The notes below the pieces were generated by a model. That model was not told the DNA's origin. It made no database searches and worked only from the letters and a program-made list of their open reading frames with translations. This document shows positions 1 to 8,566 of a stretch of DNA of 32,633 nucleotides, in pieces. Numbering within the stretch: position 1 is the stretch's first letter; every line of letters starts with the position of its first letter. Source of the DNA: an uncultured Treponema sp. (GTDB lineage Bacteria > Spirochaetota > Spirochaetia > Treponematales > Treponemataceae); assembly GCA_947167345.1 (NCBI GenBank), contig CAMVHR010000034.1:1-32633 (forward strand), given 5' to 3'. The translations under genes were made by a program, and so were the position numbers.

Positions 1-144
1 GCTTAATACTTATGCCGATTCAAACTTCAATCCACAACTATTGACAATTTCTCTAATAATATATTAATTCCATACACTTCAAAAACAGAATGTTTAGAAG
101 AAGGTCCTTTTGAGAATTATTATGACCTTTGGAAAATCTCTGAG

Positions 145-1008
145 TTGAATTTTTCTTCAAATGAACTGAAAAAGTTAAAAATCATATATAAGCAACGCAC
201 AGATACTTCTGGAGCAATTGTAAATGAAAAATACGGTAATAATTTATTTAGATACAATCTCTTTCCTGCTACTAGTTTTGGCAATGGTATAATAAAAGAT
301 TTTAATCTAACTATAGATAAAACAGAGCTGATTTTGGAAGAAGGCAAAATTGTTAAAATATCTGGTTTGGATGTAACTGATGATGTAAACAATTTTATTA
401 GTGATTATAGTTTCAAAAATTTCGATTTGACCAAGAACAAGGAATTGGTCATTGAATATGATATAAATGGCTTTTATATAGGCAATTTTATAAAAAATGA
501 ATACAGTTATGTAAACTGGTTTCATGTTGGTGCAACTTCTGAATTAAAAGAAGGAAAAACTGTTTATTCTAGTGAAAATCTTCGAGATAAAGACTATTCA
601 ACAGCTTGGGTTGAGGCTTCCTCAGACTTTGGTTCTAAGGATAAGCTCTATATCGAAGTTATAGGAAATCCTGAAAAATGGAGATCTGAAGATTATAAGC
701 GCGTATCGCATTTGTATATATTGAATGGTTTTAGGAAAAATGAGAAAACTTATTATGAAAATAATCGACTGAAAAAAATAAGAATAGTTTCAAAAGGTAA
801 AAGCTATGGAGAATTTACGTTTCCTGATAGACCTTATAAACAAATCAATGATTTTAATTTTGCGTATGAAGCTGAATTACTTGATTTTAAATCAGTAATT
901 CCTTCGGAATTTTATATTGAGATTTTAGAAGTATATCCAGGAACGAAATACAATGATACTTGTATAAGTGAAATAATCTTATTAAATGTTCCTTTACCAA
1001 GTATTTAA
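145..1008 (+). CDS. Protein with C-terminal discoidin/NADase-type glycan-binding-like domain, 5' end uncertain
   Basis: The last ~160 residues (about 127-287 counted from TTG 145) carry a run of features resembling the 'NADase-type glycan-binding' or discoidin-like domain: 'YSSENLRDKDYSTAW', 'YILNGFRKNEKTYYENNR', 'LKKIRIV' and 'FYIEILEVYPGTKYNDTCISE'. In other proteins this module is extracellular and binds carbohydrate; that role here is inference. The N-terminal 125 residues are unrecognised. TTG 145 is only the first usable start codon. The frame is open back to base 7 and reads like protein, but holds no ATG, GTG or earlier TTG. Frame 2 of bases 2-64 also reads like protein. The true start is therefore probably outside the window, with a -1/+1 shift near bases 45-65. 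No convincing Shine-Dalgarno precedes TTG 145, and no signal peptide is visible in this part. Confidence 0.6.
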   Translation: MNFSSNELKKLKIIYKQRTDTSGAIVNEKYGNNLFRYNLFPATSFGNGIIKDFNLTIDKTELILEEGKIVKISGLDVTDDVNNFISDYSFKNFDLTKNKELVIEYDINGFYIGNFIKNEYSYVNWFHVGATSELKEGKTVYSSENLRDKDYSTAWVEASSDFGSKDKLYIEVIGNPEKWRSEDYKRVSHLYILNGFRKNEKTYYENNRLKKIRIVSKGKSYGEFTFPDRPYKQINDFNFAYEAELLDFKSVIPSEFYIEILEVYPGTKYNDTCISEIILLNVPLPSI

Positions 1009-1051
1009 TGGTGACATCTCAATAATAGTTTTTCCCAAAAGTGGATAAAGA

Positions 1052-1486
1052 ATGAATGATTTTGAAATAAGAGAAATAAACATTTCTGACGCAAACGGCA
1101 TTCAGTCAATAAGCAAGGAAGAGTTAGGCTATGACTGTACAGTTTCTTTGGTCGAAGAAAAAATTAAAGCATTAAATAAAAATAGGGAACAAGTTTTTGT
1201 TGCCTGTAAAAACGGTATTGTTGCAGGATATGTACATGTAGAAAAATACGATACTTTGTATTTTGAAACTATGTGCAATGTGTTGGGACTTGCAGTTAAA
1301 AAGGAATTCCAGAAGAATGGAATTGGGAAAAAACTGCTGCTCACAGGTGAAAATTGGGGAAAAGAAAATGGCATAAAATATATGAGGGTAAATTCTGGAA
1401 TGACAAGAGTAGAAGCCCATAGTTTTTATAAACATTTGGGGTATGTATCTGAAAAAGAACAATTGAGATTCATAAAGAAAATATAA
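1052..1486 (+). CDS. GNAT-family N-acetyltransferase
   Basis: This 144-residue protein has the length and layout of a single-domain GNAT enzyme, which moves an acetyl group from acetyl-CoA to an amine. Motif A, the acetyl-CoA pyrophosphate-binding loop, is 'LAVKKEFQKNGIGKKLL' at about residues 79-95, with the Q-x-x-G-I-G core intact. Motif B follows as 'AHSFYKHLGY' near the C-terminus. The middle strand 'VFVACKNGIVAGYVHV' fits the usual beta2-beta4 region. The substrate cannot be read from sequence; free-standing GNATs of this size include antibiotic, polyamine and protein acetyltransferases. The ribosome-binding site before ATG 1052 is weak (GTGGATAAAG). It lies between two unrelated short genes in the same orientation, as in an accessory or cassette-like region. 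Confidence 0.85.
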   Translation: MNDFEIREINISDANGIQSISKEELGYDCTVSLVEEKIKALNKNREQVFVACKNGIVAGYVHVEKYDTLYFETMCNVLGLAVKKEFQKNGIGKKLLLTGENWGKENGIKYMRVNSGMTRVEAHSFYKHLGYVSEKEQLRFIKKI

Positions 1487-1521
1487 ATTGGTCTAACATT
1501 GGGGTGCTTTTGGAGGAGAAA

Positions 1522-2232
1522 ATGAATAGAAAAATATTCGTGTTTTTAGTAATAATTTCATTATGTTTTACTACAATAACCGCACAAGAAAATATTATAT
1601 CAGTATTTGAAAAGTCCTATACAGAAAAAAATTTAAAAGTATGTTTAAAAAAAGGATTAAAAAAATTGAGCATAAATCTTAATGAAGAAGTTCCAGAAGA
1701 AAATTTGAGGATTATAAATTTTATTCTAAAGAATACTTATGAAATTAATATACATAAAATGCGAGGTGAGGAAGAAAACCAAGTATATACAAAACAAACA
1801 GGTGAAGAGGCCGTTTTTGATAAAGATGGGAATCTTGTAACAAATGCATGGAATCAAGGCTCCTACAATTATGGAAAATATGAAATGCCAATCCAAAAAT
1901 TTGAACTCGATATTTGGCCCTGGCTGGTTTGGGGAAACACAAGAGAAGACCCTACTACTTTTGAAGAAAGATTTTACTATTATATAATGGATCTTGATAG
2001 AGGAATCCAAGAATATATATTCCTGGAAAATAAGAATGAACTGGAAAAAGTAAAATATTCAGACTTAGAGGAAACAGATAAATTAGTATATCAATTCTTT
2101 AACTATTTATTATTCAATAAATCTTATAAATTGGATTTATCAGAACAAAATATTAAAAAGTATAAGAAAAATGCTGATAATTATTGGAAATATCTGTCAC
2201 AGCTCATGGAACTGTCTGGTTATAAGCAATAA
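1522..2232 (+). CDS. Secreted protein of unknown function
   Basis: ATG 1522 is preferred over the in-frame GTG 1504 because a strong Shine-Dalgarno, GGAGGA (1512-1517), sits 4 bases upstream of it. The product is 236 residues and begins with a classical signal peptide: 'MNRK', a hydrophobic run 'IFVFLVIISLCFTTITA', then 'QEN'. The mature part is rich in Lys, Glu, Asn and Tyr, with no cysteine pattern and no motif I recognise. A segment 'FDKDGNLVTNAWNQGSYNY' looks like a surface beta-hairpin. It is likely periplasmic or cell-surface. I cannot name a family. It ends the accessory block; the next 200 bases carry no gene. Confidence 0.75.
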   Translation: MNRKIFVFLVIISLCFTTITAQENIISVFEKSYTEKNLKVCLKKGLKKLSINLNEEVPEENLRIINFILKNTYEINIHKMRGEEENQVYTKQTGEEAVFDKDGNLVTNAWNQGSYNYGKYEMPIQKFELDIWPWLVWGNTREDPTTFEERFYYYIMDLDRGIQEYIFLENKNELEKVKYSDLEETDKLVYQFFNYLLFNKSYKLDLSEQNIKKYKKNADNYWKYLSQLMELSGYKQ

Positions 2233-2432
2233 TCACATTAACAACACGTATAACATGCACTTCAACAATTCCAAGTACATGTACTAATATCGGGAAAAAT
2301 ATATTTGGAGGAACAAATGTTACTTCTGTAATTGATGACGCCATAATGCCTTTACAGTCCAAAATAAGAGTTCAATTGGTGGTGAAAATGTTTTCTGTTG
2401 AATGATTTCTTATTTTATAGTAGAGTATCGAC

Positions 2433-3359
2433 ATGAATATGGAAGCTTTTGTTTTGGGCTGTGGTGGAATGATGCCTTTGCCGTATCGTCACCTGACTTC
2501 TGTTCTACTCAGAAGGGATGGCGATTTATTTTTGTTTGATGGTGGTGAAGGCACACAGGTTTCTTTAAGAAGGCTTAATTTGAAGTGGAAAAAAATTAAT
2601 GCCATTTTCGTTTCTCACACCCATGCAGACCATGTAACCGGGCTTCCTGGAATTCTCATGCTTTCCGCTCAGGTGGAACGCAAGGAACCTTTGTATATCT
2701 TCGGTCCTCCAAAAATTGCAGAATATATAGAAACAAGCAGAAAAGTTCTGGACATGTACATAAATTATCCTATTGTAGTAAAAGAAATTACAGCTCCCTG
2801 CACTGTATATGGGGGTGAAGATTTTTATATACGTGCTTTTCCTTTGGAGCATACAAAGACATGTGTTGGCTATACACTTGAAGAATTGGACAGGCCTGGT
2901 GAATTTAATCCCGATGCTGCAGAAAAGCTTAATGTTCCGAAAGGCCCTCTTTGGGGAAAATTGCAAAAAGGACAGAATGTCATAAATTCTGATGGAATTG
3001 AAATTACTCCAGAACAGGTAGTCGGAAAACCTCGCAGCGGTAGAAAATTCAGTTTTGTTACTGATACCCTGTATCTTCCGTCAATCGCAAATGAGGTAAA
3101 AGGTTCTGATTTGTTTATATGTGAGGGCATGTTTGCAGATGACTGTGCGGATCAGGCAAAAGAAAAAAAGCACATGACTGCTCGGCAGGCAGCTGTTATT
3201 GCTCGTGATGCTCAGGTAAAGCGGATGGCTATGATCCATTATAGTCCTCGTTATACAGATAGGGAACTTGATTTATTGTTGAAACAGGCAAAAGAAGTAT
3301 ATCCTTCTGCAGAACTTACAAGAGATAGAATGCACTTTGAAATTCCTTACGAAAACTGA
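2433..3359 (+). CDS. rnz: Ribonuclease Z (tRNA 3'-processing endonuclease)
   Basis: RNase Z cuts the 3' trailer from tRNA precursors, leaving an end for CCA addition. The 308-residue protein has the zinc-dependent metallo-beta-lactamase signature 'SHTHADHVTGL' (H62-x-H64-x-D66-H67) and further likely metal ligands H140 ('FPLEHTKTCVGY'), D211 ('VTDT') and H269 ('IHYSPRY'). 'GPLWGKLQKG' (171-180) matches the RNase Z-specific P-G-P-x-x-G-x-L-x-x-G region, which separates it from generic hydrolases. The length is normal for the short bacterial form. Two ATGs lie close together (2433 and 2439) and neither has a clear Shine-Dalgarno. A TATAGT box at 2416-2421 lies only 11 bases upstream of ATG 2433. 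The stop directly abuts the next start, so it is probably co-transcribed with the ABC genes. Confidence 0.93.
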   Translation: MNMEAFVLGCGGMMPLPYRHLTSVLLRRDGDLFLFDGGEGTQVSLRRLNLKWKKINAIFVSHTHADHVTGLPGILMLSAQVERKEPLYIFGPPKIAEYIETSRKVLDMYINYPIVVKEITAPCTVYGGEDFYIRAFPLEHTKTCVGYTLEELDRPGEFNPDAAEKLNVPKGPLWGKLQKGQNVINSDGIEITPEQVVGKPRSGRKFSFVTDTLYLPSIANEVKGSDLFICEGMFADDCADQAKEKKHMTARQAAVIARDAQVKRMAMIHYSPRYTDRELDLLLKQAKEVYPSAELTRDRMHFEIPYEN

Positions 3360-4097
3360 ATGATGAATTCTTTTGAAAATCAGGTTAGGACTGATTCTTT
3401 TACAAAAGTGTATGCTTCAAAAAAAAATATAGTCAAGGCTTGCGACAATATTGATTTTGTGGCACAAAAAGGCTTGATTACCGGCATTCTAGGGCCGAAT
3501 GGGGCAGGAAAGTCAACTCTCATAAAAGCTCTTTGCGGGTTGCATTATGCAACATCTGGGAGTGTGCATGTTTGTGGAAAATCAGATTGTGCAGAAATTC
3601 GACTTATGACCGGATATGTACCTGAAACACCTATCCTTGACAAAGCTCTTTCTGTAAAAGAAACTCTTTATCAGGAAGCATTGCTACATGGCATGGAAAA
3701 ATGTGAAATTTCTGAAGCGGTAAAGAGAACTGCACAATTGCTTGCACTAGAAGAAGTGCTTTCAAAAAAGGTTTCAACACTTTCAAAAGGATTTGCGCAA
3801 AGGACAAGTCTTGCAAAAGCTTTGGTCTTTCATCCTAAGTTGTTGATTATGGATGAATTTTCAGGTGGTTTAGATCCTGCTCAAATAATTTCTGTAAGAA
3901 ATGTTATAAAATCTATTTCAAAATCATGCATAACGGTTCTTTCGACTCATCACATAGAGGAAGCTGTTTCTTTATGCGATTACATGTACATCATTCATAA
4001 CGGCCACGTTGCCATGAAAGGAACTTCAGAAGAAATACTTTCCTGTACTGGTAAAAATAACATGGAGGAAGCTTTTTTATGTCTTACAAAAGAGTGA
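3360..4097 (+). CDS. ABC transporter ATP-binding protein, GldA-like
   Basis: This 245-residue nucleotide-binding subunit has all the ABC motifs: Walker A 'GPNGAGKST' (45-53), signature 'LSKGFAQR' (141-148, the LSKG variant seen in ABC-2/GldA-type ATPases rather than LSGGQ), Walker B 'LLIMDE' (161-166), D-loop 'SGGLDP' and switch His197 ('STHHIE'). It should drive the membrane protein encoded immediately downstream, whose start overlaps the end of this gene by 19 bases. The closest type is the ATPase of the GldA-GldF-GldG (ABC-2) group. ATG 3360 follows the rnz stop without a gap, and a second ATG is at 3363. The exported substrate is unknown. Confidence 0.9.
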   Translation: MMNSFENQVRTDSFTKVYASKKNIVKACDNIDFVAQKGLITGILGPNGAGKSTLIKALCGLHYATSGSVHVCGKSDCAEIRLMTGYVPETPILDKALSVKETLYQEALLHGMEKCEISEAVKRTAQLLALEEVLSKKVSTLSKGFAQRTSLAKALVFHPKLLIMDEFSGGLDPAQIISVRNVIKSISKSCITVLSTHHIEEAVSLCDYMYIIHNGHVAMKGTSEEILSCTGKNNMEEAFLCLTKE

Positions 4098-6286
4098 TTT
4101 CTCTATATAAACGTTTCCTGTTCTGTCTGTTATATAATCCGTTTTCATATTTTCTTGCTTTGTTTTTTATTCTGTATGTTTTTATTTCTTTTTTCATAGG
4201 ACAGCAGTTTTTTACAGGAGCAGGTTCAACAGATCTTCACAGGTTCTTTTCTGCTATAGCTTCAGTAATGGTCTTGCTTGTTCCTGCAGTTACGGCTGTT
4301 TCTCCGTCTTTTCAAAAAGATTATGCCATTCCTTTTGATGATTTACATATCATTCTAGCAAGGGTGGCTGCCATTTCATCATTTTGTCTTACTCTTATAA
4401 TACTTACTTTGCCAGTTCCATTTTGTGTAAGTACATTTGGAGATATTGAATTTTCACAAGTTCTTTGTGGTTATTTTGGTATCATTTTGTATACTATTAC
4501 AGGTATAGCAACATCTACTTTTCTTTTTATAATATGTAATCATGTCGTTTTGGCATTTACGTTTTCTATTTTGTTCTTTTTATTCATAAATAATGCACAT
4601 TTGATTGCTGCTTTTGTAAAGCTGCCAGAATGGATTATTGCTTTTTGCAAGGAGCTTTCTTTTGAATGGCATTTTAATGCTTGCAGTAAAGGCATTATTG
4701 ATTCTAGAGATTTATTGTTTTACATGGCGTTTTGCATTTTGTCTATTTTTGCTTCTGTGATAGTCATGCAGTATAAGAGGGGGTTCAGTAATCTTCTTTT
4801 AAAAAGGTTTATTTTACTTGGTGCATCTGCATTTGTACTTATACTGTTAAACTCAAGCAGATATTTTTTTCGTATTGATACAACTTTAAGCAAAAAATTT
4901 ACAGTCAGTCCTTACAGCAAGGTATTGCTTTCTGAGGTAAAAGAACCTTTAAAAATTACTTATTACCTTAGCCCCGTGTTAAAAAATTTATATCCCCAGG
5001 TAAAGGATGTTGATGACTTTCTTCAAGATTATGCAACTGTAAGCGATAATGTGTTTTATGAACAAAAAGAGCCTGTTGAACAAATCCTTTTGGCACAGGG
5101 AATACAGGGGGAACAAATTCAGACGACAAGTGATTCTGCAACATCTTATACAACTGTGTATTCTGCTGTCGTAATTCAGTGTCTCGACAGTACGGAGATA
5201 ATTCCGTTTGTTCTTGATACCAAAAGACTGGAATATGATTTGACAAGCCGCATTCAATATATCATACGGGGAATTGCCAGAAATGTTCAAATTGTCATTG
5301 GAAATGGTCTGTCGCTTGAAGAGGATTACAGTTATGTTAAGCCTTGGCTTGAATCTCAAGGATTTTCTGTTCTAAGGACATATTTTCCTTCTCAGGCTGG
5401 GATTGGAAGAACAATCTTTTTTCAAATACCAGAAGTTCCTGTTTTAGTATTAGGAACATCTGAATGTACTCTTGAAGATGCTGATGCTTTGTCATATCTT
5501 TTGCAGAACGGAGGAAAGCTTTTTATTGCTACAGAACCTTACACAATTGATGTAAAAAAGGATTGGGCTGTTTCTGAAAATAAGGGAATTATAAAAGATT
5601 ATGTTACATATATGCTTCAGCAGTATGGAATATATTTTGCAGAGTCAATGACTGCTGATACTGCATGTTTACCGCTTTCTCTTTCAAGTTCTTATGATGT
5701 AAAGTCAATTCAATATCCTTTGTGGCCTGTATTGAAAAAGCAGAAAAATGCATTGAATGGAATGAGTCTGTTCTGGCCCTGTTCTATTGAAACTGATGCA
5801 GATGTCGCTTCTGAGTCCGAATTTGATGTTTTTTCTGTTCTTCATACAACTCAGTCTGCATGGTTATATTCAATCGAAGCCGGTACAAATCCTTTTGGCA
5901 TTGAAAAAACTTTACCTGACCAGAGTGCATATAAAAAACTTGATGTTTGTGTTGAACTTTCAAAAAGAGGCAACTCAAAATGCATTATATTAGCTGATCA
6001 ATACTGTTTTGATACAAATATGATTGCCTTTTCATCGTCTGGTAAGAGTATTGATGACAGGGGGCTTGATTTTTTAACTGATAGTCTTTTGAAATTATGC
6101 GGACAGTCTGAACTTTTGGCACTTAAAAATAAATCTAATATAAATACTTCTTTATACAAGATTGATGCAATGTCTGTAAAAGGTATTGTCTTTATGGTAA
6201 TAATAGTTCCTGTCCTTTTCATGCTGATTTGTGGTATTTGTGCTAATATACAGAGATATTTGTTTAACAGGGAGAATTATTCTTGA
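4079..6286 (+). CDS. Fused ABC-2 permease (GldF-type) and GldG-type periplasmic protein
   Basis: The 735-residue protein joins two modules that are often separate. Residues ~1-230 are an ABC-2 permease-like block of about six membrane spans, beginning 'LYKRFLFCLLYNPFSYFLALFF'-like (N-terminal GldF pattern, with 'NPFSYF' typical). A further span at ~240-260 leads into a ~440-residue extracytoplasmic GldG/ABC_transp_aux-type domain ('LSKKFTVSPYSKVLLSEV', 'EYDLTSRIQYIIRGI'). A last span lies at ~705-725. The Shine-Dalgarno GGAGG (4064-4068) lies 10 bases before ATG 4079, inside the ATPase gene, so translation is probably coupled. A DUF4340-type gene overlaps its stop. Family assignment comes from pattern memory; the transported substrate is unknown. 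Confidence 0.85.
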   Translation: MSYKRVISLYKRFLFCLLYNPFSYFLALFFILYVFISFFIGQQFFTGAGSTDLHRFFSAIASVMVLLVPAVTAVSPSFQKDYAIPFDDLHIILARVAAISSFCLTLIILTLPVPFCVSTFGDIEFSQVLCGYFGIILYTITGIATSTFLFIICNHVVLAFTFSILFFLFINNAHLIAAFVKLPEWIIAFCKELSFEWHFNACSKGIIDSRDLLFYMAFCILSIFASVIVMQYKRGFSNLLLKRFILLGASAFVLILLNSSRYFFRIDTTLSKKFTVSPYSKVLLSEVKEPLKITYYLSPVLKNLYPQVKDVDDFLQDYATVSDNVFYEQKEPVEQILLAQGIQGEQIQTTSDSATSYTTVYSAVVIQCLDSTEIIPFVLDTKRLEYDLTSRIQYIIRGIARNVQIVIGNGLSLEEDYSYVKPWLESQGFSVLRTYFPSQAGIGRTIFFQIPEVPVLVLGTSECTLEDADALSYLLQNGGKLFIATEPYTIDVKKDWAVSENKGIIKDYVTYMLQQYGIYFAESMTADTACLPLSLSSSYDVKSIQYPLWPVLKKQKNALNGMSLFWPCSIETDADVASESEFDVFSVLHTTQSAWLYSIEAGTNPFGIEKTLPDQSAYKKLDVCVELSKRGNSKCIILADQYCFDTNMIAFSSSGKSIDDRGLDFLTDSLLKLCGQSELLALKNKSNINTSLYKIDAMSVKGIVFMVIIVPVLFMLICGICANIQRYLFNRENYS

Positions 6287-7149
6287 AAAAAATAACTTTA
6301 AAACATGGAGTATTGTTTTTTTATATATTTGACGGAATATTGTTGCTTTTGTTTATTATTGGATTTTTGCCATTTACAAAAAAAAATAAGGTTCCGTCTG
6401 TTCCTTCTGCTTTGTTGAATCCTAACTATGAGTCAAAAGTTTCTGCCATTAAGATTTCAGCGCCAAATGCAAGCATTTCCCTGAAAAAAGGGGATGAATT
6501 CTGGATAGGAACATCTTTGGCTTCTAATGGTAAATATATTTGGCCTGCTGATGTCCAGAACATAACTAATTTGATTAATTCTGCAAAACAAATAATGACG
6601 GTCCAAGTAAAAACAGAAAATGTGTCTTCATGGAAATCATTGGGTGTTGATGCCGAACAGGCAACTTGCGTTACTTTTTATGATGACAATAGAAACATTC
6701 TTTCACAGATTTTTTTTGGTTTTAAAGACAGCTTGTCATTAAAATTGTATTTCAGAACATGGACAAAAAATACTGTTTATGAAGGACTTTCATTTATTGA
6801 AAACTTTTTGAGCACAGAAGAATCTTTTTGGGCAGATCCATTTCTATATCCTCAATGCATTACAGGATATGACAGAAGAAAATCTGAATCATTGTTTAGA
6901 CGAGGACAAATTCAGAATATAGGTTTTAAAGAAGAATTATCTGTCGATTTTAATCTACAAAAATATTTTGAAAATGGTAGTAATATACTATTCAATATAT
7001 ATAAAAATGACAAGGAGTTCATTGTAATACCTTCACTAAAAACAGGGCCTGCACTTTCACAAAAGGATGCAGAGCTTGTTAGCAGCATAAACTATCGGTA
7101 CAGCATAAGTTCTGTAACGTTAGATAGGCTTTTGGAAGATATAAAATAA
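6283..7149 (+). CDS. DUF4340-type membrane-anchored protein
   Basis: This 288-residue protein has an N-terminal anchor ('FFYIFDGILLLLFIIGFLPF', residues ~12-31) followed by an extracytoplasmic domain. The pattern 'ISLKKGDEFW', 'WPADVQNITNLINSAKQI' and 'ATCVTFYDDNRNILSQIFFG' resembles DUF4340, a family that usually accompanies GldG-type ABC genes. The start is a TTG at 6283 whose TTGA overlaps the upstream stop. A good Shine-Dalgarno, AGGGAG (about 6269-6274), sits 8 bases before it, so the TTG is well supported. It completes a three-gene unit (ATPase, fused permease/GldG, DUF4340) and is probably an accessory subunit outside the membrane. Its biochemical role is unknown. Confidence 0.8.
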   Translation: MKKITLKHGVLFFYIFDGILLLLFIIGFLPFTKKNKVPSVPSALLNPNYESKVSAIKISAPNASISLKKGDEFWIGTSLASNGKYIWPADVQNITNLINSAKQIMTVQVKTENVSSWKSLGVDAEQATCVTFYDDNRNILSQIFFGFKDSLSLKLYFRTWTKNTVYEGLSFIENFLSTEESFWADPFLYPQCITGYDRRKSESLFRRGQIQNIGFKEELSVDFNLQKYFENGSNILFNIYKNDKEFIVIPSLKTGPALSQKDAELVSSINYRYSISSVTLDRLLEDIK

Positions 7150-7153
7150 CATT

Positions 7154-8566
7154 ATGAAAGAAGATAAATCTGTTAATGATTCATTAATTTTTTTTACAGA
7201 TTGGATAGACAGCTATCTGAATTTTGAAAAGACACCGAAAAAAAATATTTTCTGGCTTGATACGATGAAGTTCCTGTGTGAAAAACTTCATCATCCTGAA
7301 AGATGCTGTCCTTGCATTCATGTTGCAGGCTCAAAGGGAAAAGGTTCTATTTCTGCAATGATTGCTGGTATTTTAGAAGAAAAAGGCTTGCGAACAGGTG
7401 TTTATACATCTCCTCACTTATTGGATTTTAAAGAACGGGTAGGGTATGTCAATAAGAATTTTGACTTTGAAATATATAAGCAGTCTGCCTTTGAATTAAT
7501 GTCAACCGTTCAGTCAATTCCTTTGGAAGAGTTTCCTGCCCAAAGGCCAGTTACCTGGTTTGAGCTTGTGACTTTGTTTGCAATGCTTTGTTTTAGAAAT
7601 GCTCATGTTGATTTTGCTGTATGGGAAGTAGGATTGGGAGGAAGGCTTGATGCAACTAATGTCGTGCAGCCTGCATGTTGCTGTATTGGTCCTATAGAAC
7701 TTGAACATACAGAATATCTTGGAGATACGATAGAAAAGATTGCAAGTGAAAAAGGTGGAATTATAAAAAAATCAGTACCTGTTATTTGTGCTCCACAATC
7801 AGATTCTGCTGCAAGTGTTTTACAAGACATTGCGATTAACAAGAGTGCTCCTTTTATACAAGTTGAAAAAAATGTACACATATCTGATATTGTATACAAA
7901 AATAGACCTTATATTTCTGATAGTGTAAAAAATAATACTTTTAAATGCCTGCCGTCTGTGACTTTGAATGCTGAAATTTCATCATCGTTCTTTAAAAGAA
8001 AGTTAAATATTTCTCTTCGGATGCTTGGTGATGTTCAAGTTGAAAATGCAGCAATAGCTTCTCTGGCTGTAAAACAAGTCTTTCCTGATATAGACGAATC
8101 GGTTATCGAGCAGGGACTTTCAAAAATTTCATTACCCGCAAGATTTGAAATAAATTCCTGCAATCAATATAAAGACATTCCGTTTTTTATTCTAGATGGT
8201 GCTCATACAGCAAAAAGCATTAAGTTCACGATGAAAACTTACAGGGACATTTTTACACAGAAACCTATATTATTGTTTGCATGTGCGGCTGATAAAGATA
8301 TAGAAGATATTGCTGTATATTTGAAAAATGAATGTCTTGATGTTGTTCTCACACGCCCAGGAGATGTAAAGCAAAGCGACATAAAGCGAGCAAAAAAAGC
8401 TTTTGACAGTCAGAATATTGACTGCATTGTGACTGAGGATTACAAAAAAGCCATTGCAGATGTTTTTGAACGTGCAAACATGAAAAAAAATCCTATTATC
8501 GTAACAGGTTCTTTTTATCTTGTTGCAGAAGTAAAGAAGTTTTTACAAAAGCTTAATGTTCAATAA
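7154..8566 (+). CDS. folC: Folylpolyglutamate synthase / dihydrofolate synthase
   Basis: FolC adds glutamate to folates, and in many bacteria also makes dihydrofolate from dihydropteroate. The 470-residue protein shows the Mur-ligase-like P-loop 'HVAGSKGKGS' (56-65), 'YTSPHL' (84-89), the family signature 'WEVGLGGRLDATNV' (157-170), and 'ILDGAHTAKS' in the C-terminal domain, where FolC enzymes have the conserved D-G-A-H-N-P-like motif (here D-G-A-H-T-A). Its length is slightly above the usual ~430. ATG 7154 follows the DUF4340 stop by 4 bases; the Shine-Dalgarno is poor (GGAAGAT about 17 bases upstream), so coupling to the upstream gene is possible. Its 3' end overlaps the convergent alr by 14 bases, leaving no room for a separate terminator. 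Confidence 0.93.
   Translation: MKEDKSVNDSLIFFTDWIDSYLNFEKTPKKNIFWLDTMKFLCEKLHHPERCCPCIHVAGSKGKGSISAMIAGILEEKGLRTGVYTSPHLLDFKERVGYVNKNFDFEIYKQSAFELMSTVQSIPLEEFPAQRPVTWFELVTLFAMLCFRNAHVDFAVWEVGLGGRLDATNVVQPACCCIGPIELEHTEYLGDTIEKIASEKGGIIKKSVPVICAPQSDSAASVLQDIAINKSAPFIQVEKNVHISDIVYKNRPYISDSVKNNTFKCLPSVTLNAEISSSFFKRKLNISLRMLGDVQVENAAIASLAVKQVFPDIDESVIEQGLSKISLPARFEINSCNQYKDIPFFILDGAHTAKSIKFTMKTYRDIFTQKPILLFACAADKDIEDIAVYLKNECLDVVLTRPGDVKQSDIKRAKKAFDSQNIDCIVTEDYKKAIADVFERANMKKNPIIVTGSFYLVAEVKKFLQKLNVQ

Noticed and set aside
1491..1521. attC integron site at GTCTAAC
   Set aside because: Only one core box is present; no complementary GTTRRRY within reach and too little space before the next start, so it is not listed as a feature.
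2565..2966. 133-codon antisense frame inside rnz
   Set aside because: It is a shadow of a well-supported gene, with no recognisable protein features; the same applies to other antisense frames within trpS, glgA, dnaG, rpoD and mreB.
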